Positions 1-5,340 of a stretch of DNA of 5,347 nucleotides are shown in pieces. The notes beneath the pieces are model-generated. The model made no database searches. It was given only the letters and a program-made list of their open reading frames with translations, and was not told the DNA's origin. The stretch is from the NCBI GenBank assembly GCA_046154735.1, contig JBJXFJ010000154.1:1-5347 (forward strand), written 5' to 3'. How positions within the stretch are numbered: position 1 is the first letter of the stretch; each line of letters begins with the position of its first letter. Source of the stretch: CAVXYC01 sp046154735. Its GTDB lineage: Bacteria; Chloroflexota; UBA6077; JACCZL01. Both the position numbers and the translations under genes were made by a program.

Positions 1-1
1 C

Positions 2-64
2 CTTGATGTTTGCGAGGAGACTGGTGACAGGAGGGCCAATATGAAACGCGGTCTCGACGGCTAA
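2..64 (+). other. Open frame running in from the left edge (possible 3' end of a gene, unresolved)
   Basis: From the window edge a plus-strand frame stays open for 20 codons and ends at a TAA at 62-64, overlapping by a few bases the stop of the convergent glycosyltransferase gene. It could be the tail of a gene that starts outside the window. The opposite strand is also open here and reads HIGPPVTSLLANIK, but has no ATG, GTG or TTG start in that frame. The stretch is too short to decide between the two, and no family is recognised. Confidence 0.15.
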
Positions 65-1170
65 TCCCTGTCGATCTGTGCCAATGAATGTGCCAGAAGG
101 CTATCAACAAATGACTCAATGTCCTGGCGTAGCACCATTGGATCCACATCGAAAGTAGCGCGAAGCTCCTCAAGGATGTCTTCTTCCGTGTCCTGATCGA
201 GCAGAGACTCCCAGATTATCGCGGCAAGTGGGTTGAGCTCGAAATTGGCGCCCGTGTCCACATTGAGCAGCACCAGCTCCTCCCCGACTTCCGCGGCGAC
301 AATCGCTGGATTGAGCCGAAGCCTGCGCGGGGGCTGATTGCTGGCTGGCGTCGCAGGGAGCTCAATTTCAAGATCGACCTGCCCTACTGCCCTCGGGAGC
401 GCCGCGACCATCGCTTCATAGTCATGGTGCAGTGAGGGCACAATCTCGATGATGCCCCGCGTCATCTCGCCGGCCGCCAATCGCCGAAGGGCGTTCTGAC
501 GAATCACCTCGAGCGCCAGCGGATCATCCGGAGCATATCCTTCGAGATGATCCGCTCCATTGTCCCAGGAAAACAAGTAGCTTGGTCGTTCTTGCGCTTT
601 TCGGGCACCTTGCCCGTGCTCCCGGAGGCGAGCGAGCAGTCCTTTATCTTCGCCGCAGTTGGCGTCATTGGGGTACCCGCCGCATCTCTGCCAGATCGAT
701 TTTCTGAACACTACTAGTTGAGGCATGACGCCGTCATTCGTCACGATTCGAGAGTTATGGTGCAACAGGGTGTAGCCCCCTTGCGGTTCCACAAAGTCTA
801 AATCCGCCAGTAGTCCAACGCAGTTTCTCACATGGTGAGGCAGGATAAGGTCGTCGTCATCGAGGGTGAGTATGATCTCTCCCTGGGCGAGCGAGACGCT
901 GTGATTTCGCTTCGATCCAATGGACGGAAACCGCTGCTCTGCATTGACGACGCGAACGTTCGGAGAATTACAGACGATCTGCTGCTCAACGAAATCGTTG
1001 AGCACGATCATCTCCATTGGTCCCGGATAATCCTGGGACAGAAATGAAGCCACTGCTTCAGCCAGATACGATGGTCGACCATACGTAAGCGTAAGGACTG
1101 ACACCGATGGCAGGTTCGCAAATTCACGCTCAGTGCGCTTGAGGCTCATCCCGGATGAATTGTGCGACAT
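61..1170 (-). CDS. Family 2 glycosyltransferase with C-terminal PqqD-like domain
   Basis: This 369-residue cytoplasmic protein has two domains. Residues about 22-205 form a GT-A (GT2) fold: a VSVLTLTYGRPSYL opening strand, an SKRNHSVSLAQGE segment (86-97), an acidic DDDD cluster at 104-107 in the DxD position that binds the metal and nucleotide-sugar, GGY at 164-166, and GED at 173-175 as the likely catalytic-base region. Residues about 281-365 look like a full-length PqqD domain, with NVDTGANFELNPLAAIIWE followed by the helical tail EEDILEELRATFDVD and DIESFVDSLL. PqqD proteins bind RiPP leader peptides and present them to modifying enzymes. The inference is a glycosyltransferase that carries its own substrate-recognition domain; donor and acceptor are unknown. 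ATG at 1170 is preferred over the adjacent TTG because GAGGAG lies 5 nt upstream of it. The gene is divergent from the other two modification genes. No membrane segment or signal peptide is seen. Domain calls are strong; the substrate is not known. Confidence 0.9.
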   Translation of the reverse strand: MSHNSSGMSLKRTEREFANLPSVSVLTLTYGRPSYLAEAVASFLSQDYPGPMEMIVLNDFVEQQIVCNSPNVRVVNAEQRFPSIGSKRNHSVSLAQGEIILTLDDDDLILPHHVRNCVGLLADLDFVEPQGGYTLLHHNSRIVTNDGVMPQLVVFRKSIWQRCGGYPNDANCGEDKGLLARLREHGQGARKAQERPSYLFSWDNGADHLEGYAPDDPLALEVIRQNALRRLAAGEMTRGIIEIVPSLHHDYEAMVAALPRAVGQVDLEIELPATPASNQPPRRLRLNPAIVAAEVGEELVLLNVDTGANFELNPLAAIIWESLLDQDTEEDILEELRATFDVDPMVLRQDIESFVDSLLAHSLAQIDRD

Positions 1171-1175
1171 CAATG

Positions 1176-1181
1176 CTCCTC
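1176..1181 (-). promoter_or_regulatory. Ribosome binding site of the GT-PqqD gene
   Basis: The minus strand reads GAGGAG, followed by 5 nt (CATTG) and then ATG at 1170. This spacing favours the ATG. The TTG directly before it would leave only 2 nt. Confidence 0.7.
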
Positions 1182-1601
1182 GCCACGCAATGCAATCGCG
1201 ATTGCAGAAAACTGTTCATGTGCAAAGGGTGAGAATTTATCTCAGGAACGTGCGGACGTGTGCCAGGCAACTTCACTGACGGCCCGTGAAATCTCCACAA
1301 CATCCCAACTTCTTCCGATGCATGGGCACTATTGTGCGCATGTCATCGTTGATTAAATACACAAGTAAACTGGCGACAGAGCACGAAAGTAGTGGAACCG
1401 GGGCACGCTCCGGCCCATCGCCGGCTAACGATGTCTTCAAAGTATCATTCCGCGTATGGGAATTCTAAATCGATGCGTTGCCGCATGAGTGAGATAGATA
1501 TGGCCGAGGATCCTCCCTCAATGAAGAACGGGAATGGCCTTGTTGGATGCAGTATTCCAGCAAAGGCTGTGCCCAGATTGTCGGACACTGTGCGCTCTAT
1601 G
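1182..1601. other. Divergent intergenic region, no confident gene
   Basis: This is the left part of the 577-bp gap between the divergent glycosyltransferase genes, so promoters for both directions should lie here. I could not find a convincing -35/-10 pair on either strand. An AT-richer patch at about 1349-1370 (TTGATTAAATACACAAG) is the most promoter-like piece. Short plus-strand frames exist: a 42-codon one from ATG 1340 to TAA 1468, and one running from about 1500 to 1751. Neither has a good ribosome binding site before its start, so neither is called as a gene. Confidence 0.4.
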
Positions 1602-1696
1602 TTTGGAGTGCGGCATGCAAGAGCGCCGCTTTGGACGTTCCCCCAGCCCAGTCCGGGGGATAACGAGGGCGGCACTCCCGCACGCCGCACTCTAAA
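1602..1696. repeat. 95-bp imperfect palindrome, REP/MITE-like element
   Basis: The ends TTTGGAGTGCGGC (1602-1614) and GCCGCACTCTAAA (1684-1696) are inverted copies matching at 12 of 13 positions. Nested inside, GAGCGCCGC (1621-1629) pairs with GCGGCACTC (1669-1677) at 8 of 9 positions. At the apex TCCCCC (1639-1644) pairs with GGGGGA (1655-1660). The two outer stems are separated by a symmetric 6 by 6 loop, so the whole element can fold as one long hairpin on either strand. It encodes no protein of its own. A dispersed palindromic repeat or small non-autonomous mobile element is most likely; a structured leader RNA for the downstream gene is the alternative. It ends about 50 bp before the start of the second glycosyltransferase gene. 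Confidence 0.7.
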
Positions 1697-1731
1697 TGCC
1701 GGGCATGCAGACGATTCGCTCGCAGCCCCAG

Positions 1732-1738
1732 AAAAGGA
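1732..1738 (+). promoter_or_regulatory. Ribosome binding site deciding a TTG start
   Basis: AAAAGGA ends 9 nt before TTG 1748. The earlier in-frame TTG at 1739 directly abuts this site, leaving no spacer, so 1748 is the better start. The next in-frame ATG (1772) would remove the first beta strand of the glycosyltransferase fold. Confidence 0.55.
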
Positions 1739-1747
1739 TTGCCGGGA

Positions 1748-2617
1748 TTGACGGTTGAGCTCACCATAGGCATGGCAACGTACCAGGAGTACGATGCCCT
1801 CTACTTTACGCTTCAGGCGCTGCGCCTGTACCAGGATCTTGAGAATACTGAGCTCCTTGTGGTGGATAACTTTGGGAGCGATGACACCAGGAACCTTGTT
1901 GAAAATCAGCTTAAGGGGAGGTATGTCCGTTCCACTGAGGTGGGCGGCACAGCCGCCCCCAGAGACAAAGTGTTTCGCGAGGCCCAGGGGCAGGCTGTGC
2001 TGGTATGCGACTCACATGTACTCTTTGAACCCGGCTTTATTGCCAGGCTAAAGCGATACTATCGCGATCATCCAGAGTGCAATGACCTGCTCCAGGGGCC
2101 GCTTGTCTATGATGATGGCATCACACTCTCCACGCACATGGATCCCAGCTGGTCTTGCCAAATGTGGGGTGTGTGGGGTTCGGACCCTCGAGGTGAGGAC
2201 CCGGAATCGGAGCCATTTGAGATCCCCATGCAGGGACTGGGTGCATTTAGCTGCCGTCGCGATGCCTGGCTCGGTTTCAATCCCCTCTTTCGAGGCTTTG
2301 GCGGAGAGGAGGGATACATCCACGAAAAGTTCCGACAGGCTGGACATCGAAGTCTGTGTGTTCCATGGTTCCGCTGGGTGCATCGATTTCGTCCATCATC
2401 CTCATCGATCCCATATCCGCTCACCGTCGAGAATAAGCTCCGGAACTACATTCTGGGATTTCGTGAGCTTGGATTGGATGTGGAGCCGGCCCTGCATCAT
2501 TTTCAGGAGTTCCTCCCACGAGAGCGAATCATCAGTGTACTGATTGAGTCACTTCGGGATGAATCCAAAGCAGCACGCGGCGAGCCAATCACTTTCGAAT
2601 CAACAGCTGGGTGCTAG
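1748..2617 (+). CDS. Family 2 glycosyltransferase, stand-alone
   Basis: This 289-residue protein is predicted to be a cytoplasmic GT-A fold enzyme moving a sugar from an activated donor to an unknown acceptor. It opens with the first strand and nucleotide-binding loop ELTIGMATYQEYDALYF (residues 4-20), then LLVVDNFGSDD (36-46). CDSH at 87-90 occupies the DxD position in the form D-S-H, so the second acidic residue is replaced. GGEEGYIHEKF (185-195) carries the likely catalytic acid, followed by the aromatic WFRWVHRF (207-214). There is no signal peptide, membrane segment or PqqD domain, so it differs clearly from the divergent GT-PqqD protein. The TTG start at 1748 is chosen from the ribosome binding site; an extended version from 1739 would add three residues. 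It lies 54 bp upstream of the HprK-like gene on the same strand, probably in one operon. The family is clear; the specificity is unknown. Confidence 0.88.
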   Translation: MTVELTIGMATYQEYDALYFTLQALRLYQDLENTELLVVDNFGSDDTRNLVENQLKGRYVRSTEVGGTAAPRDKVFREAQGQAVLVCDSHVLFEPGFIARLKRYYRDHPECNDLLQGPLVYDDGITLSTHMDPSWSCQMWGVWGSDPRGEDPESEPFEIPMQGLGAFSCRRDAWLGFNPLFRGFGGEEGYIHEKFRQAGHRSLCVPWFRWVHRFRPSSSSIPYPLTVENKLRNYILGFRELGLDVEPALHHFQEFLPRERIISVLIESLRDESKAARGEPITFESTAGC

Positions 2618-2619
2618 GC

Positions 2620-2663
2620 CCGGACCTATGAACAGGTGCAGTCCGGTTGGGACGGGCGTCCCA
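2620..2663 (+). other. Two adjacent intercistronic hairpins
   Basis: CCGGAC (2620-2625) pairs with GTCCGG (2641-2646). Immediately after, TGGGAC (2648-2653) pairs with GTCCCA (2658-2663) around a GGGC loop. They fill most of the gap between the two plus-strand genes. No T-run follows, so they are not good terminators; mRNA protection, processing or translational tuning of the downstream gene is more likely. Confidence 0.5.
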
Positions 2664-2671
2664 CCGAGTAA

Positions 2672-3586
2672 ATGGCCATCGGCGTGTCAACTGACCCGCT
2701 AAGAATGCGGACCTACCTCATAGTGGGGCATCAAGGTCACATACGACTCGCTGTCCCGGAAGAGCTTGAGCAGTGCATCCACGACCTCTTGCCACTTGGC
2801 GAGATCGAGCCACCACCTTCCGGGAGCCTGGAGGTGACGATCACGGTCGTGGCCCCCACTGAAGAGAGTAAATCGTACAGGCTCCTTCGAAATGGTTGTG
2901 AGGTCTTTCAGACAACCGAGTGGCCGGCGTGTTTGCGCGTGGCGGTCGCGGAAGTCACATCCTGCCTGGTGGACTGGCTTCGGAAAGACTACACGGTCGT
3001 CCACGCGGGTGGGGTTGCGCTCCATGGGCAGGGAATCCTATTCCCCGCGGCATCCGGCCGAGGAAAGAGCACCCTGGTAGCGGCACTGGTTGCTCAAGGC
3101 TTTCACTACATCAACGATGATGCCGTGGGATTTGATCCAACCACCGGACGGCTGGTCACCTTCCCAAAAAACATTGCAATTAAGAAGGGGAGTTTACGGT
3201 GGCTTGCCCCCATGTATCCGGAGGTTGTCACCGCACGGTCCTATCGTTGGGAGGATGAGACTGTCTGGTATCTTCAACCGCCGACGACCGCAATTCCGCT
3301 ATCTCCACCTGACCTAAAATTCATCGTTCTGCCCAGATACACGGCCGAGGGACCTGGGATACTCGCTCCCCTGAGTCGATCGTCGGTTTTACCTGTCTTG
3401 CTCCCTCAGCTCTTTGAGCCAATCAATGGCGCCAATGGCGCTGTGCCCGCGGCGTTGGCCATGCTTCGCGTAGCTCATTGTTATGAGCTCGCATACCGCG
3501 ATGCCCGCCAGGCCGCTGATGCACTACGCGAATTACTTGAAGCCACAGGACCGCAAATTCAGACCAGGGGGCCCAATACGGTTTAG
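2672..3586 (+). CDS. HPr kinase-like (HprK C-terminal fold) P-loop protein
   Basis: The 304-residue product looks like the stand-alone HprK-related family found in RiPP loci rather than the classical carbon-regulation enzyme. Residues about 1-105 form a variable N-terminal part. HAGGVALHG (111-119) precedes the P-loop AASGRGKST (126-134), which fits [AG]xxxxGK[ST] although the first position is Ala rather than Gly. YINDDAVGFD (146-155) holds the paired aspartates expected at the HprK catalytic site, followed by FPKNIAIKKGSL (164-175) and a closing CYELAYRDARQAADALREL (270-288) typical of these proteins. HprK enzymes phosphorylate serine; in the paeninodin lasso-peptide pathway a homologue phosphorylates the precursor's C-terminal serine. 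A similar tailoring kinase role is inferred here. The ATG at 2672 has only a weak GAG upstream, and ATG 2705 (residue 12, MRTYLIV) is a real alternative. It probably shares a transcript with the upstream glycosyltransferase gene. Confidence 0.85.
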   Translation: MAIGVSTDPLRMRTYLIVGHQGHIRLAVPEELEQCIHDLLPLGEIEPPPSGSLEVTITVVAPTEESKSYRLLRNGCEVFQTTEWPACLRVAVAEVTSCLVDWLRKDYTVVHAGGVALHGQGILFPAASGRGKSTLVAALVAQGFHYINDDAVGFDPTTGRLVTFPKNIAIKKGSLRWLAPMYPEVVTARSYRWEDETVWYLQPPTTAIPLSPPDLKFIVLPRYTAEGPGILAPLSRSSVLPVLLPQLFEPINGANGAVPAALAMLRVAHCYELAYRDARQAADALRELLEATGPQIQTRGPNTV

Positions 3587-3695
3587 TTGAGAATTAAGAG
3601 TGAAGAGTGAGGACGGACAGATGAGGAGCCAAACACACACTCGTTCGCACTGGCTGTTCGCACTCGTAACCCTTAACTTCTCACGCTTAACTGAA
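3587..3695. repeat. Inverted-repeat intergenic element (MITE-like)
   Basis: The left arm at 3587-3612 (core TTAAGAGTGAAGAGTGAGG) and the right arm at 3668-3695 (reverse complement core TTAAGCGTGAGAAGTTAAGG) are imperfect inverted copies about 110 bp end to end. Between them GTTCGCACT occurs twice (3643-3651 and 3656-3664), a 13-bp direct repeat. The element starts at the base after the HprK-like stop codon. It has no coding capacity. A dispersed non-coding repeat is likely; the lack of strict arm pairing argues against a simple terminator. Confidence 0.5.
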
Positions 3696-4185
3696 CCGAA
3701 TTGAGCGAGGGGCCTACTTCGGGCGCACATTGACACGTTGGCGTGACCGATGTGGCGGATGGTTCATAAACGGAGCTAACGCCTCGACCCGCGTCAGGCG
3801 GGAGAAAGGATTCCTGTTCGGCCATCAGCCAGCCCAAGTTCGCAGTGATACGGAAGCCCTACAACAACATCGGTGCGATAACTCAGATGTCGGCATCTAC
3901 CTCGCAATCGAACTGGGTGGCAGTAGAGGGATCCGGCTAGCCAGTGGCGGCGGTCGACTTAATCGCTCGCAGTATCATTCGCTGCCCCACCAGCTATGAG
4001 GTAGACAATCTCAGTGAATCCCGACCAGATTGATCACCCGAGTCGCGAAAGAGCTTGCCCCTTTGCCTTCGACGTGTTCGCCGCGGAGTGCAATCAAGGG
4101 TCCGGGTGTCACCGGCGCCGGGTGCCATACTACACAGCCCCACCGTCAAGTCGAGATTGAAACAACCTTGAATCTAAAATTGGGA

Positions 4186-4253
4186 CTCTGATTAGTTTCA
4201 AAATTTGTTCGTAATTTAAGTACTTGCTTTTTGTAATCGCCTCTGATTAAGTT
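4186..4253 (+). promoter_or_regulatory. Paired CTCTGATTA direct repeats, possible regulator sites
   Basis: CTCTGATTA occurs at 4186-4194 and again at 4241-4249, each followed by a GTT after zero or one base. The copies are 55 bp apart in the AT-rich stretch upstream of the 4304-4332 promoter. This arrangement could be two binding sites for one regulator, but chance is not excluded for a 9-bp match. Confidence 0.25.
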
Positions 4254-4255
4254 AG

Positions 4256-4282
4256 AGATGCTCCTTGAATGAAGGGGCATCT
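4256..4282 (+). other. Strong 11-bp stem-loop upstream of the secreted-protein promoter
   Basis: AGATGCTCCTT (4256-4266) faces AAGGGGCATCT (4272-4282) across the 5-nt loop GAATG. Ten Watson-Crick pairs and one G-T wobble give a stable stem. No T-run follows on either strand, so it is not a classic terminator. It sits 21 bp before the -35 box of the predicted promoter, so an operator is possible; so is a structured RNA if transcription starts further upstream. A smaller GTCGC/GCGAC palindrome follows at 4286-4297. Confidence 0.5.
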
Positions 4283-4303
4283 AGTGTCGCTTGCGACGTA
4301 ACG

Positions 4304-4332
4304 TTGACGGGTACAGCAACGGTGACTAAGAT
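4304..4332 (+). promoter_or_regulatory. Sigma70-type promoter for the secreted-protein gene
   Basis: TTGACG (4304-4309, 5 of 6 to the -35 consensus) and TAAGAT (4327-4332, 4 of 6 to the -10 consensus) are separated by exactly 17 bp. Transcription would start near 4339 and leave a leader of about 70 nt before the ATG at 4408. Confidence 0.55.
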
Positions 4333-4396
4333 CTTATGTGAAGTAAGTCAACGCTGCAATTGCCCTGATGATTGTCTATTTGGTTGGCACATGCGT

Positions 4397-4402
4397 GAGG
4401 AA
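4397..4402 (+). promoter_or_regulatory. Ribosome binding site of the secreted-protein gene
   Basis: GAGGAA ends 5 nt before ATG 4408. The adjacent in-frame GTG at 4405 would have only 2 nt of spacing, so the ATG is preferred. Confidence 0.65.
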
Positions 4403-4407
4403 CGGTG

Positions 4408-5340
4408 ATGACTTCCCCCGAACATTCTGAAAAACCAGGTGCGGAACAACCCGCACACGAAGAGTCCAAGCGCGTCTCACGACGTCGCGCACTTAAGAAG
4501 GCTACCGTTGCCGCTGGTGGCGCAATGGCCATCACCTATGTGAAACCGAGCATGGTGGGCGTATCGACGCCCTCTGCGTTTGCCCAGGGCTCACAAGGTG
4601 GGTTCACGACCCCTCCTGTGACAATCCCCCCGACTACTCCACGCCCATCCACCACAACAAGCGCTCCCACGACGACAAGCGCTCCCACGACCACCACTAC
4701 CACGACAACGAAGTACCCAACGACCACCACCACCACGACAACGAAGTACCCGTCGACCACCACCACTACGACAACGAAGTACCCGTCGACGACCACCACT
4801 ACGACAACGAAGTACCCGTCGACGACCACCACCACCACAACGCTGGCTCCATGTGTCGCTGATATCAGCGCGCAAACGAGTGACCTCAGCTTCTCCACGG
4901 ACAAGCTCAAGCCTGCAAAGAATGGGAATCCTGCTGTCACCAGTCAGACGGTGGACTTCAGCTTCAAGGTGACGGATACGTCAAGTAGTTGCAAATCCCC
5001 ATATGCAAGTAATCCGTGCAATATCCACACGATCACTGACATTCTGGGAAGATTCGGCACCATCTCGGGAGGCGGCTTTCAGGCAACTAATTCAGCCTGG
5101 AAGGTGCTCTCCATCAGCAATCTCAAAATTAAGAACAACGCGACGAACGTCACCAGTACTTCAACACCCGTTCAATACCGATGCGACCAAACGCTCACGG
5201 TATCGGGGACGGTGACCCTCACCTGTCCCCTCTCTCCTGAGGGAGGGCGAGTACTCATCGGCGTAGACTTTGCCAACAAGAATCCGCAGCACGCGGGTCC
5301 CCTCTGGGTAAAGGGCAACGCCCACACTTGTAACTCGTAA
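4408..5340 (+). CDS. Tat-type exported protein with Thr-rich repeat stalk and six-cysteine C-terminal domain
   Basis: This 310-residue protein is predicted to be exported. SRRRALK at 24-30 fits the twin-arginine consensus S-R-R-x-F-L-K except Ala for Phe. A moderately hydrophobic stretch follows and ends with SAFA-Q (56-60), a good signal peptidase I site after residue 59. Residues about 66-146 are a Pro/Thr-rich stalk: two TSAPTT units, then four 11-residue units of a Thr run followed by KYP (Lys at 102, 113, 124, 135). Residues 147-310 form a separate domain rich in alternating polar and hydrophobic strands, with cysteines at 149, 195, 204, 259, 273 and 308, enough for three disulfides after export. 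No anchor, LPXTG motif or C-terminal membrane helix is seen, so it is probably secreted or loosely surface-bound. The family of the C-terminal domain is not recognised and no enzymatic motif is visible. The mucin-like stalk is the kind of sequence often O-glycosylated. It has its own promoter and stands apart from the modification genes. Confidence 0.85.
   Translation: MTSPEHSEKPGAEQPAHEESKRVSRRRALKKATVAAGGAMAITYVKPSMVGVSTPSAFAQGSQGGFTTPPVTIPPTTPRPSTTTSAPTTTSAPTTTTTTTTKYPTTTTTTTTKYPSTTTTTTTKYPSTTTTTTTKYPSTTTTTTTLAPCVADISAQTSDLSFSTDKLKPAKNGNPAVTSQTVDFSFKVTDTSSSCKSPYASNPCNIHTITDILGRFGTISGGGFQATNSAWKVLSISNLKIKNNATNVTSTSTPVQYRCDQTLTVSGTVTLTCPLSPEGGRVLIGVDFANKNPQHAGPLWVKGNAHTCNS
4687..4842 (+). 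repeat. 33-bp in-frame tandem repeat encoding Thr-run-KYP units
   Basis: Four full 33-bp units lie at 4711-4743, 4744-4776, 4777-4809 and 4810-4842, preceded by a partial unit. Neighbouring units differ at 3, 1 and 2 positions respectively. The only changed amino acid is Thr to Ser after KYP between unit 1 and the rest. A smaller 18-bp duplication encoding TSAPTT lies just upstream (from 4660). The pattern indicates recent expansion by slippage or unequal recombination, so copy number may vary between strains. Confidence 0.85.

Larger units (their letters stand above)
3696..4303. other. Long intergenic region without a supported gene
   Basis: No frame here combines a start codon, a ribosome binding site and protein-like content. 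The left half (to about 4140) is GC-rich; a frame from 3770 to the TAG at 3938-3940 reads plausibly peptide-like near its end but lacks a start codon. CCGGGTG is repeated at 4102-4108 and 4118-4124. From about 4155 to 4260 the composition turns clearly AT-rich, which fits the upstream control region of the secreted-protein gene and contains the direct repeats and hairpin listed separately. No tRNA or rRNA is seen. Confidence 0.45.

Noticed and set aside
832..1047. 71-codon plus-strand frame opposite the GT-PqqD gene
   Set aside because: It lies antisense to the well-conserved GT-A core including the DDDD motif, so it is a shadow.
2048..2424. Open frames on both strands inside the second glycosyltransferase gene
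   Set aside because: They overlap a gene with clear GT2 motifs and have no motif or start signal of their own.
2648..2663. Hairpin as a rho-independent terminator after the second glycosyltransferase gene
   Set aside because: No T-run follows, and the next gene starts 8 bp later on the same strand.
3730..3999. 89-codon plus-strand frame in the long gap
   Set aside because: It begins with a TTG without a ribosome binding site, its composition is not protein-like, and no motif or family is recognisable.
4102..4124. GC-rich CACCGGCGCCGGGTG palindrome as a terminator
   Set aside because: The stable stem is only about 4 bp with a 7-nt loop, and no T-run follows; there is also no gene directly upstream.
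4687..4842. Regular 33-bp repeats as a CRISPR-like array
   Set aside because: The units are contiguous without unique spacers and stay in frame within a coding gene, so they are protein repeats.
4536..4940. Minus-strand open frame of 134 codons rich in Val runs, and another of 94 codons
   Set aside because: They are antisense images of the Thr-rich repeat (ACN codons read backwards as Val- or Gly/Arg-rich runs). The plus-strand frame has the promoter, ribosome binding site and signal peptide.
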